DNA of 64,000 bases, taken from positions 930,001 to 994,000 of the forward strand of contig NZ_AP022593.1 in assembly GCF_010731815.2 (NCBI RefSeq), read 5' to 3'. Numbering within the stretch: the first letter of the stretch is position 1; the number at the start of each line of letters is the position of its first letter. Shown here in pieces: positions 46,054 through 54,844 of this stretch. The position numbers were made by a program, and so were the translations under genes. This stretch comes from Mycolicibacterium arabiense. GTDB taxonomy: Bacteria; Actinomycetota; Actinomycetes; Mycobacteriales; Mycobacteriaceae. The notes under the pieces were generated by a model. The model was not told where the DNA came from. It searched no databases and was given only the letters and a program-made list of their open reading frames with translations.

Positions 46054-47483
46054 CCGACGGCGCCTTCCATCTGCAGTTCGATGAGCCGGTTCAGTTCGAG
46101 CGCGTACTCCATCGGCAGTTCCTTCGCGATGGGCTCGACGAAGCCGCGAACGACCATCGCCATGGCCTCGTCCTCGGTCATGCCGCGGCTCATCAGGTAG
46201 AACAGCTGATCCGCACTGACCTTGGAGACGGTGGCCTCGTGGCCCATCGTGACGTCGTCCTCGCGGATGTCGACGTACGGGTAGGTGTCGCTGCGGCTGA
46301 TCGAATCGACCAGCAGCGCATCGCACTTCACGCTCGAACGCGATCCGTGCGCACCCTTGTTGACCTGGACCAGGCCACGGTAGGACGCCCGACCGCCGCC
46401 ACGCGCCACCGACTTCGAGACGATGTTGCTCGACGTGTTCGGCGCGAGGTGGAGCATCTTGGCGCCAGTGTCCTGGTGCTGGCCCTCGCCCGCGAACGCG
46501 ACCGACAGGACCTCGCCCTTGGCGTGCTCTCCGGTCATCCAGACCGCCGGGTACTTCATGGTCACCTTGGAGCCGATGTTGCCGTCGACCCACTCCATGG
46601 TCGCGCCGGCCTCGGCCCGCGCCCGCTTGGTGACCAGGTTGTAGACGTTGTTCGACCAGTTCTGGATGGTGGTGTAGCGGCAGCGGCCACCGGGCTTGAC
46701 GATGATCTCGACGACCGCGGAGTGCAGCGAGTCGGACTTGTAGATCGGCGCGGTGCAGCCCTCGACGTAGTGCACGTAGGCGTCCTCGTCGACGATGATC
46801 AGCGTGCGCTCGAACTGGCCCATGTTCTCGGTGTTGATGCGGAAGTAGGCCTGCAGCGGGATGTCCACATGGACGCCCTTGGGCACGTAGATGAACGAGC
46901 CACCCGACCACACCGCGGTGTTCAGCGCGGAGAACTTGTTGTCACCGGCCGGGATCACCGTGCCGAAGTACTCCTGGAACAGCTCGGGATGCTGCTTCAG
47001 CGCCGAGTCGGTGTCGAGGAAGATGACGCCCTGGGCCTCGAGATCCTCGCGGATCGAGTGGTAGACGACCTCGGACTCGTACTGCGCCGCGACACCGGAC
47101 ACCAGGCGCTGCTTCTCGGCCTCGGGGATGCCCAGCTTGTCGTAGGTGTTCTTGATGTCGGCCGGCAGGTCGTCCCACGTGGCAGCCTGCTTCTCGCTGG
47201 ACCGCACGAAGTACTTGATGTTGTCGAAGAAGATGCCCTCGAGGTCGGAACCCCAGTTCGGCATCGGCTTCTTGTCGAAGGTGCGCAGTGCCTTCAGGCG
47301 CATGTCGAGCATCCACTGCGGTTCGCTCTTCTTGGCCGAGATGTCGCGCACCACGGCCTCGCTGAGGCCACGCTGGGCACTGGCGCCCGCGACGTCGGAG
47401 TCCGCCCAGCCGTAGCCGTAGGTGCCCAGCGACGCGATGGTCTCTTCCTGGGTCAGCTGTGGTGCCTCGGGGGTGGTCGTCAT
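46050..47483 (-). CDS. sufB: SufB scaffold subunit, intein-free
   Basis: A 477-residue scaffold on which the Fe-S cluster is built with SufC and SufD. Contains [19 protein letters not shown] (Cys243) and [12 protein letters not shown]. In M. tuberculosis this gene carries an intein at the corresponding cysteine; here the coding sequence is continuous. ATG 47483 has AAGGAG 7 nt upstream; the ATG overlaps the sufR stop (ATGA). Orthologue of Rv1461. Confidence 0.97.
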   Translation of the reverse strand: MTTTPEAPQLTQEETIASLGTYGYGWADSDVAGASAQRGLSEAVVRDISAKKSEPQWMLDMRLKALRTFDKKPMPNWGSDLEGIFFDNIKYFVRSSEKQAATWDDLPADIKNTYDKLGIPEAEKQRLVSGVAAQYESEVVYHSIREDLEAQGVIFLDTDSALKQHPELFQEYFGTVIPAGDNKFSALNTAVWSGGSFIYVPKGVHVDIPLQAYFRINTENMGQFERTLIIVDEDAYVHYVEGCTAPIYKSDSLHSAVVEIIVKPGGRCRYTTIQNWSNNVYNLVTKRARAEAGATMEWVDGNIGSKVTMKYPAVWMTGEHAKGEVLSVAFAGEGQHQDTGAKMLHLAPNTSSNIVSKSVARGGGRASYRGLVQVNKGAHGSRSSVKCDALLVDSISRSDTYPYVDIREDDVTMGHEATVSKVSADQLFYLMSRGMTEDEAMAMVVRGFVEPIAKELPMEYALELNRLIELQMEGAVG

Positions 47484-48262
47484 GTCGACGCTCCTTGCTC
47501 GATCGTGGTGGTGGACTCGGCGAGGGCTGGATGCCGAGGGAACTGCGTGTCTGGGGCGTGCGCGCCGGTGGCGTGCTTGCCTGGGTCGACGGGAACGTGC
47601 GTGGTGCAGGCGAAGTCGCCGTTGACGATCGTCGACAGCCGCTGGACGTGGGTGCCCAGGATCTCGGCGAACGCCTCGCGCTCGGCGTCGCACAACTCGG
47701 GAAACTCCTCGGCGACGTGCGACACCGGGCAGTGGTGCTGGCAGATCTGCACCCCGCTGAGCGGGCCGGACACCGGCGCCGTCGTGGTGGCGTAACCCGC
47801 CTCGGTCAACGCGTCCGCGACGCGGTCGACCTTGGTCGCAACGTCGGCTGGGCCGTCGGATACTCCCGAGAGGATGGTGTCGATGCGACGCCTGGCGAAC
47901 GTGCGGATCGCGTCGTCGCCGCCGATCTCGCGCAACTGACGCATCGCGGCGACGGCGAGGTCGTCGTAGGCGTGCTCGAGCTTGGCCCGGCCACCGGCGC
48001 TCAGGCGGTAGCGGCGTGCGGGACGGCCACGGCCACTGTGCTGCCAGCTCGCGGCGGCCACCGACTCGGCGTCACCGGCCTCGATGAGGGCGTCGAGGTG
48101 ACGACGCACCCCTGCGGCCGAGATCCCCAGCCTGTCGCCGATCGCGCTCGCGGTGATGGAGCCCGATTCCAGCAGCAGCCGGATGATCGCCTTCCTGGTG
48201 TGCCCGTCCTGGGTCGCAGGCATGGCGTCATGCCCACGCGCGACCTCGGAACGGAATTTCAC
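47480..48262 (-). CDS. sufR: SufR, Fe-S-sensing repressor of the suf operon
   Basis: A 260-residue regulator with an N-terminal DeoR/ArsR-type winged HTH (about 15-85: [41 protein letters not shown]). C-terminal cysteines in [19 protein letters not shown] are likely Fe-S ligands. Mycobacterial SufR represses its operon while holding a cluster. GTG 48262 is chosen to match the orthologue N-terminal length (Rv1460); ATG 48223 is an alternative. The palindrome at 48253-48284 overlaps this start. First gene of sufR-B-D-C-S-U-T. Confidence 0.92.
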   Translation of the reverse strand: MKFRSEVARGHDAMPATQDGHTRKAIIRLLLESGSITASAIGDRLGISAAGVRRHLDALIEAGDAESVAAASWQHSGRGRPARRYRLSAGGRAKLEHAYDDLAVAAMRQLREIGGDDAIRTFARRRIDTILSGVSDGPADVATKVDRVADALTEAGYATTTAPVSGPLSGVQICQHHCPVSHVAEEFPELCDAEREAFAEILGTHVQRLSTIVNGDFACTTHVPVDPGKHATGAHAPDTQFPRHPALAESTTTIEQGAST

Positions 48263-48284
48263 AACACCAGTGTGACGCAATTCC
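48253..48284. promoter_or_regulatory. nested palindrome at sufR start, candidate SufR operator
   Basis: On the plus strand GGAATT-TCACA-N7-TGTGA-CGC-AATTCC: two sets of perfect arms (GGAATT/AATTCC and TCACA/TGTGA), offset only by a 3-nt insertion. The element covers the proposed sufR GTG and lies between sufR and the divergent mptB, about 90 bp from the latter. Autorepression by SufR binding here is inferred from position and symmetry. Confidence 0.6.
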
Positions 48285-48372
48285 AGGGGTCGGTCTAGCA
48301 AGGTGACCCTTAGCTCGCGGGGAGAACAATCACACCTCCGGACGGGAATACGACGCCGGTTACGCTGCTGTG

Positions 48373-50088
48373 ATGGCAACCCGCCTACAGTCTCTCAGCT
48401 CGGCCGTCGCCCGTTGGCACGCCGACGAGGTCGCGATCGGGTCGCCTCTGAAGGCCGACGAGGTGGCGCTGATGCGCCGCACCCGCGTGTTCGGCGCGAC
48501 GGGCACGGTGCTCATGGCGATCGGGGCGCTCGGCGCGGGTGCCCGGCCCGTGGTCCAGGACCCCACGTTCGGCGTCCGACTGCTCAACCTGCCGTCGCGC
48601 ATCCAGACCGTGTCGCTGACGATGACCACCACCGGCGCGGTCATCATGGCGCTGGCCTGGCTGATGCTCGGCCGCTTCGCGCTCGGTCCCCGGCGCATGT
48701 CACGCAGCCAGATCGACCGCACCCTGCTGCTGTGGGCGTTGCCGCTGCTGATCGCTCCCCCGATGTACAGCAAGGACGTCTACTCCTACCTCGCGCAGAG
48801 CGCGATCGCCCGCAACGGGCTGGACCCCTACGTCGTGGGACCCGCGCCGGGTCTGGGTCTCGACCACGTCTTCACCCTGTCGGTGCCGAGCCTGTGGCGG
48901 GACACACCCGCCCCCTACGGACCGCTGTTCCTCTGGATCGGCAGGGGCATCTCCGAACTCACCGGCGACGACATCGTGTTCGCGGTGCTGCTGCACCGCC
49001 TGGTCGTGCTGCTCGGCGTGGGCCTGATCGTCTGGGCCACGCCGCGCCTGGCGCGCCGCTGCGGCGTCGCCGAGGTCAGCGCGCTGTGGCTGGGACCGTG
49101 CAACCCGCTGCTGTTCATGCACCTGGTCGCGGGCATCCACAACGAAGCGCTGATGCTCGGCCTGATGCTCGCGGGCACCGAGTTCGCGCTGCGCGGCGTG
49201 CAGGCCGCGGGCCGGCTGCTGCCCCGCCCGCTGCGGCGGCCGCACGGCCGGGACGAGTGGGCGCAGTGGATGCCCATGGCGATGCTGCTGCTCGGCACGG
49301 TGCTGATCGCACTGTCGTCGCAGGTGAAGCTGCCGTCGCTGCTGGCGGTCGGGTTCGTGGCGATGGCCCTGGCGTGTCGGTGGGGCGGGACCGTCAAGGC
49401 GTTCTTCCTCGCGGGCGGATCGCTGGCCGCCGTGTCGGTGGCCGTGATGGCGCTGGTCGGTTGGGCGAGTGGACTGGGGTTCGGGTGGCTGTTCACCCTC
49501 GGCACGGCCAACGTGGTGCGGTCGTGGATGTCGCCTCCGACGCTGGTGGCGCTGGGCACCGGTCAGGTCGGCATCCTGCTCGGACTCGGCGACCACACGA
49601 CGGCGATCCTCGGCCTGACCCGCGCCATCGGTGTGATCATCATCGCGATTCTGGTGACCTGGCTGCTGCTCGCAGTGCTGCGCGGGCGCCTCAACCCGGT
49701 CGGCGGCCTCGGCGTCGCACTGGGCGCGACGGTGCTGCTGTTCCCCGTCGTCCAGCCCTGGTACCTGCTGTGGGCGATCATCCCGCTGGCCACCTGGGCG
49801 TCGCGGCCCGGGTTCCGCGGGACGACGATCGTGTTGTCGCTGGTCGTGGGCATCTTCGGGCCGACCGCGAACGGTGACCGCTTCGCGCTGTTCCAGATCG
49901 TCGATGCCACGGGTGCCAGCGCGATCATCGTGGCCCTGCTCATCGCGTTCACCTACCGCCGGCTGCCGTGGCGCCCACCGCTCGAGCCCGAGGTCGCCGA
50001 CGTAGGCCGGCCCGGGCCGCCCAGCGCAGGGTCGAACCCACCGCCACCGCCGACCGCGCGGCCCGACGCCTACGCTGAATCTCCGTGA
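48373..50088 (+). CDS. mptB: alpha-1,6-mannosyltransferase MptB
   Basis: A 571-residue polytopic GT-C glycosyltransferase with about 12-13 hydrophobic segments. The first extracytoplasmic loop has PPMYSKDVYSYLAQS, containing the acidic residue typical of polyprenyl-phosphomannose-dependent GT-C enzymes; also DTPAPYGPLFLW and a Pro-rich cytoplasmic tail. MptB primes the alpha-1,6-mannan core of lipomannan and lipoarabinomannan. A TACGCT hexamer (48361-48366) ends 6 nt before ATG 48373, a leaderless arrangement; GTG 48370 is an alternative. Divergent from sufR. Orthologue of Rv1459c. Confidence 0.94.
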   Translation: MATRLQSLSSAVARWHADEVAIGSPLKADEVALMRRTRVFGATGTVLMAIGALGAGARPVVQDPTFGVRLLNLPSRIQTVSLTMTTTGAVIMALAWLMLGRFALGPRRMSRSQIDRTLLLWALPLLIAPPMYSKDVYSYLAQSAIARNGLDPYVVGPAPGLGLDHVFTLSVPSLWRDTPAPYGPLFLWIGRGISELTGDDIVFAVLLHRLVVLLGVGLIVWATPRLARRCGVAEVSALWLGPCNPLLFMHLVAGIHNEALMLGLMLAGTEFALRGVQAAGRLLPRPLRRPHGRDEWAQWMPMAMLLLGTVLIALSSQVKLPSLLAVGFVAMALACRWGGTVKAFFLAGGSLAAVSVAVMALVGWASGLGFGWLFTLGTANVVRSWMSPPTLVALGTGQVGILLGLGDHTTAILGLTRAIGVIIIAILVTWLLLAVLRGRLNPVGGLGVALGATVLLFPVVQPWYLLWAIIPLATWASRPGFRGTTIVLSLVVGIFGPTANGDRFALFQIVDATGASAIIVALLIAFTYRRLPWRPPLEPEVADVGRPGPPSAGSNPPPPPTARPDAYAESP

Positions 50089-51068
50089 CCTCCCGTTCCG
50101 ACGTTCCCGGCTCCGCGCGCGAGGGTTCCCCGGACGTCGACGACTCGGGGGACGCCGTCGTCCGTCTGCGTGGCATCACCAAGCGGTACGGCACGACCGT
50201 GGCCGTCGACGGCCTCGACCTCGACGTGCGGCGGGCCGAGGTGTTCGCCCTGCTCGGCCCGAACGGCGCGGGCAAGACCACGACGATCGAGATGTGCGAG
50301 GGCTTCCTCAAGCCGGAGTCGGGCAGCATCCGGATCCTCGGACTGGATCCGGTCGCGGACAACGCGCGGCTGCGCGAGCGGATGGGCGTCATGCTGCAGG
50401 GCGGCGGCGGCTACCCGGCGGCGCGGGCAGGCGAGATGCTCGGTCTGGTCGCCGCGTACTCCGCCCGGCCGTTGGACCCGGCCTGGCTGATGGACGTCCT
50501 CGGCCTCACTGACTCGGCCCGCACCACCTACCGACGACTCTCGGGCGGTCAGCAGCAGCGGCTGGCACTCGCCTGCGCCATCGTCGGCAGGCCCGAACTC
50601 GTGTTCCTCGACGAGCCGACCGCGGGCATGGACGCCCACGCGCGGATCGTCGTGTGGGACCTGATCGACGGGCTGCGCCGCGACGGCGTGACCGTGGTCC
50701 TGACCACCCATCAGCTGACCGAGGCCGAGCAGCTCGCCGACCGGCTGATGATCATCGATCGCGGCGCGGCGGTGGCCACGGGTACGCCGAGTGAGTTGAT
50801 GCAGCGCGGCGCGGAGAACCAGCTCCGGTTCTCCGCTCCCCCGAAACTTGACCTGTCGCTGCTGATCTCGGCCCTGCCCGAGACGTACCGCGCGACGGAG
50901 GTGGCGCCCGGCGAGTACCTGGTGGAGGGTCACGTCGATCCGCAGGTGCTGTCGACGGTGACGTCCTGGTGCGCCCGCCTCGACGTGCTCGCCACGGGCA
51001 TGCGGGTCGAGCAGCGCAGCCTGGAGGACGTGTTCCTGGACCTGACCGGACGGGAGCTTCGGCCGTGA
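50085..51068 (+). CDS. ABC exporter ATP-binding protein
   Basis: A 327-residue ABC-2-type ATPase: Walker A GPNGAGKTTT (about 58-67), signature RLSGGQQQRLALACA, Walker B LVFLDEPTAGMD, and a C-terminal accessory region (about 240-327). The GTG start overlaps the mptB stop (GTGA). The permease gene follows after the repeat at 51066-51129. Orthologue of Rv1458c; the substrate is unknown (annotated as antibiotic export by homology). Confidence 0.94.
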   Translation: MTSRSDVPGSAREGSPDVDDSGDAVVRLRGITKRYGTTVAVDGLDLDVRRAEVFALLGPNGAGKTTTIEMCEGFLKPESGSIRILGLDPVADNARLRERMGVMLQGGGGYPAARAGEMLGLVAAYSARPLDPAWLMDVLGLTDSARTTYRRLSGGQQQRLALACAIVGRPELVFLDEPTAGMDAHARIVVWDLIDGLRRDGVTVVLTTHQLTEAEQLADRLMIIDRGAAVATGTPSELMQRGAENQLRFSAPPKLDLSLLISALPETYRATEVAPGEYLVEGHVDPQVLSTVTSWCARLDVLATGMRVEQRSLEDVFLDLTGRELRP

Positions 51069-51129
51069 CGAGCGCTTGCGCGAGGAACCAATGGATATGA
51101 CGAGCGCTTGCGCGAGGAACCAATGGATA
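51066..51129 (+). repeat. perfect 32-bp tandem duplication carrying SD and start codon
   Basis: Two identical 32-bp copies (51066-51097 and 51098-51129) plus five bases of a third. Each begins with the TGA that stops the ATPase gene and contains GAGCGCTTGCGCGAGGAACC followed by AATGGATA, so each has a GAGGAA and an ATG. The first copy opens a 13-codon reading frame (51091-51132) that runs past the true permease start at 51123. Related single copies occur at 61206-61229 and, degenerate, at 59661-59679. Confidence 0.95.
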
Positions 51130-51132
51130 TGA
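51091..51132 (+). CDS. possible 13-residue leader peptide created by the duplication
   Basis: ATG 51091 has GAGGAA 5 nt upstream and encodes MDMTSACARNQWI before TGA at 51130-51132. The frame overlaps the permease ATG (51123) by 10 nt in another phase. It may be only a by-product of the duplication, but its ribosome-binding site equals that of the permease, so initiation there could modulate permease translation. No conservation evidence is available. Confidence 0.3.
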   Translation: MDMTSACARNQWI

Positions 51133-51917
51133 CGCAACCATCGCCGACGAACAGGTTCGAGCCGGGCACGTTTACCCCGGACCCCCGGCCCGCGTCGGTG
51201 CCGAAGATGCTTGCTGCCCAGTTCGGTCTGGAGCTCAAGCTGCTGCTGCGCAACGGCGAGCAGCTGCTGCTGACGATGTTCATCCCGATCACCCTGCTGG
51301 TCGGGATGACGCTGCTGCCGCTTGGCGACTTCGGTCCCAACCGCGCCGCGACGTTCGTCCCGGCGATCATGGCGTTGGCCGTGATCTCGACGGCGTTCAC
51401 CGGTCAGGCGATCGCGGTGGCGTTCGACCGACGCTACGGAGCGCTGAAGCGTCTCGGTGCGACGGCTCTGCCGGTGTGGGGCATCATCGCGGGCAAGTCG
51501 CTGGCCGTCGTCACCGTCGTGTTCCTGCAGTCGGTCCTGTTGGGTGCGATCGGCATCGGGCTCGGTTGGCGCCCGGAACCCGGTGGCCTGGCGCTCGGGG
51601 CGCTGGTGATCGCGCTCGGCACTGCCGCCTTCGCATCACTCGGACTGCTGTTGGGCGGAACGCTACGCGCCGAGATCGTGCTTGCCGTCGCGAATCTGCT
51701 GTGGTTCATCTTCGCAGGATTCGGCGCGCTGACACTCGAGGGCGGGATCGTCTCGAACGCCCTGCATTGGATCGCGCGACTGACCCCGTCGGGCGCGCTC
51801 ACCGAGGCGTTGACTCAGGCGATGACGTTGTCGGTGGACTGGTTCGGCGTGGCCGTGCTGGCCGCGTGGGGTCTGGTCGCCGCGTTGTGCGCGCTGCGGT
51901 GGTTCCGCTTCACCTGA
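51123..51917 (+). CDS. ABC-2 type exporter permease
   Basis: A 264-residue membrane protein with six hydrophobic segments and the ABC-2 pattern: N-terminal cytoplasmic helix KMLAAQFGLELKLLLRNGEQ, the FDRRYGALKRLGATALP coupling segment, and LTPSGALTEALTQAM near the C-terminus. It pairs with the ATPase just upstream. ATG 51123 is chosen, GAGGAA 5 nt upstream. Orthologue of Rv1457c. Confidence 0.92.
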   Translation: MDMTQPSPTNRFEPGTFTPDPRPASVPKMLAAQFGLELKLLLRNGEQLLLTMFIPITLLVGMTLLPLGDFGPNRAATFVPAIMALAVISTAFTGQAIAVAFDRRYGALKRLGATALPVWGIIAGKSLAVVTVVFLQSVLLGAIGIGLGWRPEPGGLALGALVIALGTAAFASLGLLLGGTLRAEIVLAVANLLWFIFAGFGALTLEGGIVSNALHWIARLTPSGALTEALTQAMTLSVDWFGVAVLAAWGLVAALCALRWFRFT

Positions 51918-51970
51918 GCCGCCCGGCCCCCTACTACGGCCTGTAGTTCGGTTTGTCCTACCATCGAAGC

Positions 51971-52960
51971 GTGGCCATCCGACGCTTGTTCATGAAGGGC
52001 GTCGACCTGCTGCCCCTACCCAGCCTGCGCGTGCAGCGCATCATCGCGGCGGTCGTCGTGCTCACCCAGGGCGGCATCGCGGTGACGGGCTCGATCGTCC
52101 GCGTCACCGCGTCGGGCCTGGGCTGCCCGACGTGGCCCCAGTGCTTCCCCGGCAGCTTCACTCCGGTCCCGCACGCCGAGGTCCCCGGAATCCATCAGGC
52201 CGTGGAGTTCGGCAACCGCCTGATCACGTTCCTGGTGGTGCTGACCGCCGCGCTGGCCGTCCTCGCGGTACTGCGCGCCCGCCGTCGCCGCGAGGTGCTC
52301 GTCTACGCCTGGCTGATGCCTGCCTCGACCGTCGCGCAGGCGGTCATCGGCGGCATCACCGTCCTCACCGGGCTGCTGTGGTGGACGGTCGCGATCCACC
52401 TGCTGGTGTCGATGGCGATGGTGTGGCTGGCCGTGCTGCTGTACGTCAAGATCGGCGAACCCGACGACGGAGTGCCTCAGCGGCTGGTCCCGAAACCGCT
52501 GCGCCAGTTGACCTTTCTGAGCGCCATGGCGCTGTCGGTGGTCCTCGTCACCGGGACCATGGTCACCGGTGCGGGCCCGCACGCCGGCGACAAGAGCATC
52601 GACGCGCCCATCCCGCGGTTGGGGCTGGACATCGTCACGCTGGTCTACCGGCACTCCGCGCTGGTGACCGCCTACCTCTGCCTGCTGATCGGCCTCGCGT
52701 TCGCGCTGCTGGCCGTGCGCGCACCGCGCCCGGTCACGATGCGGCTCGTCGTGCTGGTGATCCTGGTCGCCCTACAGGGCATGGTCGGAACGGTGCAGTT
52801 CTTCACCGGCGTGCCCGCAGCCCTGGTGGCCGTGCACGTCGCGGGCGCCGCGATCTGCACGGGTGCGACGGCCGCGCTATGGGCGTCGATGCGACAGCGG
52901 ACCCAGGCCGAACCCGTCGAGAGCCGACTCGACGGCGAGCGCGAACTCTCGCTGCCGTAA
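51971..52960 (+). CDS. ctaA: heme A synthase CtaA/COX15
   Basis: A 329-residue eight-helix membrane protein that oxidises heme o to heme a for cytochrome aa3. Family motifs: TGSIVRVTASGLGCPTWPQC (with a cysteine pair), GIHQAVEFGNRL, GGITVLTGLLWWTVAIHLL, TGAGPHAGDK and the C-terminal VAVHVAGAAICTGAT, with the four conserved histidines visible. M. tuberculosis Rv1456c is often annotated as an antibiotic transporter but is this family. GTG 51971 follows TACCAT (51959-51964) by 6 nt, a leaderless arrangement. Its last 84 bp overlap the convergent ATP-grasp gene. Confidence 0.93.
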   Translation: MAIRRLFMKGVDLLPLPSLRVQRIIAAVVVLTQGGIAVTGSIVRVTASGLGCPTWPQCFPGSFTPVPHAEVPGIHQAVEFGNRLITFLVVLTAALAVLAVLRARRRREVLVYAWLMPASTVAQAVIGGITVLTGLLWWTVAIHLLVSMAMVWLAVLLYVKIGEPDDGVPQRLVPKPLRQLTFLSAMALSVVLVTGTMVTGAGPHAGDKSIDAPIPRLGLDIVTLVYRHSALVTAYLCLLIGLAFALLAVRAPRPVTMRLVVLVILVALQGMVGTVQFFTGVPAALVAVHVAGAAICTGATAALWASMRQRTQAEPVESRLDGERELSLP

Positions 52961-53815
52961 CGCACGGTCTTCGTCGCTCAGCTGCCGCCATCCCAGCGAC
53001 GGCTCGACCAGTTCCAGTTCGAGCAGGCGCGGATCGTCACGCTCGCCGATGACGTCGACGCGGGCGTAGAGGAAGTCCGACGGCGCCCTGCCCAGACGGT
53101 CCGCTGCAGCCGTGAGTGCTGCGTGCCCGACTGCCCACAGTTCGAAGTCGGGTTCTGCCGGGCGCAGCGACTCCTCGGCGTACGTGCCGGATTCGTCCAT
53201 GGCGGGGGCACTACCCGGCGGTGGCAGCAGCGGGCCCTTGGTGAAGGCGTGCGACTGCTGGCCGGCGAGGAACACCAGCGCCGTCTCGCCTGCCTCGATC
53301 CTGGGGTCGTACGGCTGTACGAGCGCGGTGCGGCCGGAGGCCTGCAGTGCGGCGGCGTGTCGGCCGGCGGCTTCGGGGTCGGTGAAGCGCCGGGCGCCAA
53401 CGGAACCCGCGCCCACTGCGGGTTTGACGACGACTTCGCCGTCGGGCACTCGCACGGCCGCACCGGGCGCGAAGAACAGGCTGGGCACAGTCGGGACGCC
53501 GGCCGTCGCGAGATCGTCGAGGTAGCGCTTGTCGCTGTTCCACGCCACCACGTCGGGACCGTTGAGCAGGTTGGGCACCCGCCTCGTCCACGCCAGGAAC
53601 TCGTCGAGACGGTCGGTGTAGTCCCACGTCGCGCGCAGGATGACCAGGTCGGCCCGCTCCGTATCGGGGTCGTCCCAGGCGAGCCAGCGCGCGTGCAAAC
53701 CACGCGCCCGGAGCGCTCCCGCGAGCCCCGCGTCGTCACCGTCACCCTCGACGAGGGCCTTGCAACCTGCGAAGACGATGCGAGGATGCCGAACGTCGGG
53801 CCGTGCGAGTTTCAC
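52877..53815 (-). CDS. ATP-grasp family protein (Rv1455-like)
   Basis: A 312-residue protein of the ATP-grasp type: ADLVILRATWDYTDRLDEFLAW, NSDKRYLDDLATAGVPTVP, VVKPAVGAGSVGARRF (ATP-binding lysine) and DFLYARVDVIGERDDPRLLELELVEPSLG (metal-binding acids). Similar to RimK/glutathione-synthetase-like ligases; the substrate is unknown. GTG 53815 is chosen since TATCAT on the minus strand ends 7 nt before it. The 3' end overlaps ctaA by 84 bp, and the start is 19 bp from the divergent qor ATG. Confidence 0.88.
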   Translation of the reverse strand: MKLARPDVRHPRIVFAGCKALVEGDGDDAGLAGALRARGLHARWLAWDDPDTERADLVILRATWDYTDRLDEFLAWTRRVPNLLNGPDVVAWNSDKRYLDDLATAGVPTVPSLFFAPGAAVRVPDGEVVVKPAVGAGSVGARRFTDPEAAGRHAAALQASGRTALVQPYDPRIEAGETALVFLAGQQSHAFTKGPLLPPPGSAPAMDESGTYAEESLRPAEPDFELWAVGHAALTAAADRLGRAPSDFLYARVDVIGERDDPRLLELELVEPSLGWRQLSDEDRALRQREFALAVESALDGFGLGPLSHRRP

Positions 53816-53821
53816 TGTTGG

Positions 53822-53828
53822 AATGATA
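53822..53828. promoter_or_regulatory. shared bidirectional -10 element (candidate)
   Basis: The 7 bases AATGATA give AATGAT on the plus strand (7 nt before the qor ATG) and TATCAT on the minus strand (7 nt before the ATP-grasp GTG). Only 19 bp separate the two start codons, so each gene's -10 must lie in or near this space. The arrangement fits a symmetric promoter driving two leaderless transcripts. Confidence 0.55.
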
Positions 53829-53834
53829 GGTGGC

Positions 53835-54812
53835 ATGCACGCCATCGAAGTCGCCGAAACGGGCGGACCCGAAGTCCTCAACTACGTCGAGAAGTCTCAG
53901 CCCGCACCCGGGCCGGGCCAGGTTCTGATCAAGGCCGACGCCATCGGCGTCAACTTCATCGACACCTACTTCCGTTCGGGTCAGTATCCGCGCGAACTGC
54001 CCTTCGTCGTGGGCACCGAGGTGTGCGGCACGGTCGCCGAGGTCGGCGAGGACGTCGCCGCGCTGGCCGTGGGCGACCGCGTGGTGACCGCCCAGGCCGT
54101 GGGCGCCTACGCCGAGTACTGCCTGGCCCCGGCCGACTTCGTCGCGTACGTCCCGGACGCCGTGTCCGCTGACGTCGCCGCCTCGGCGCTGCTCAAGGGC
54201 ATGACGGCGCACTACCTCATCAAGTCCGTCTACCCCGTGCAGCAGGGCGACGCCGTGCTGGTGCACGCCGGCGCGGGCGGCGTGGGGCTGATCCTGACCC
54301 AGTGGGCCACCAGCATGGCCGTGAAGGTCATCACCACGGTCTCGACGCCGGCCAAGGCCGAGCTGTCGCGCAAGGCGGGCGCCATCGAGGTCCTCGACTA
54401 CCCCGGCGACGACCCGGCGGAGTTCGGCGCGAAGGTGCGCGACCTGACCGGCGGTGTCGGGGTTGCCGCGGTGTACGACGGCGTGGGCGCCTCGACGTTC
54501 GAGGCGAGCCTCGCCAGCCTGGCGATCCGGGGCACGCTCGCGCTGTTCGGCGCGGCGAGCGGCCCGGTGCCCCCGTTCGACCCGCAGCGGCTCAACGCCG
54601 CCGGTTCGCTGTTCCTGACCCGACCGACGCTTGCCCACTACGCCTCTACCCCCGACGAGTTCTCCTGGCGGGCGGGCGAACTGCTCGACGCGATCGCGAC
54701 GGGCACGCTGGAGGTGACGGTCAGCGAGCGGTACCCGCTGGCGGAGGCCTCCCGGGCGCACGCCGACCTGCAGGGCCGCAAGACCGTCGGCTCGGTGGTC
54801 CTGGTGCCCTGA
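53835..54812 (+). CDS. qor: quinone oxidoreductase, zinc-independent MDR family
   Basis: A 325-residue medium-chain reductase/dehydrogenase: GVNFIDTYFRSGQYP, GTEVCGTVAEVGEDV and the NADPH-binding HAGAGGVGLILTQWA; no zinc-ligand cysteine set. QOR enzymes reduce quinones with NADPH. ATG 53835 fits the orthologue Rv1454c length; ATG 53823 in frame is less likely since it lies within the -10 candidate. Confidence 0.94.
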   Translation: MHAIEVAETGGPEVLNYVEKSQPAPGPGQVLIKADAIGVNFIDTYFRSGQYPRELPFVVGTEVCGTVAEVGEDVAALAVGDRVVTAQAVGAYAEYCLAPADFVAYVPDAVSADVAASALLKGMTAHYLIKSVYPVQQGDAVLVHAGAGGVGLILTQWATSMAVKVITTVSTPAKAELSRKAGAIEVLDYPGDDPAEFGAKVRDLTGGVGVAAVYDGVGASTFEASLASLAIRGTLALFGAASGPVPPFDPQRLNAAGSLFLTRPTLAHYASTPDEFSWRAGELLDAIATGTLEVTVSERYPLAEASRAHADLQGRKTVGSVVLVP

Positions 54813-54844
54813 CGTCGGGACCCCCTCGTGCCACGCTTGTCGGC

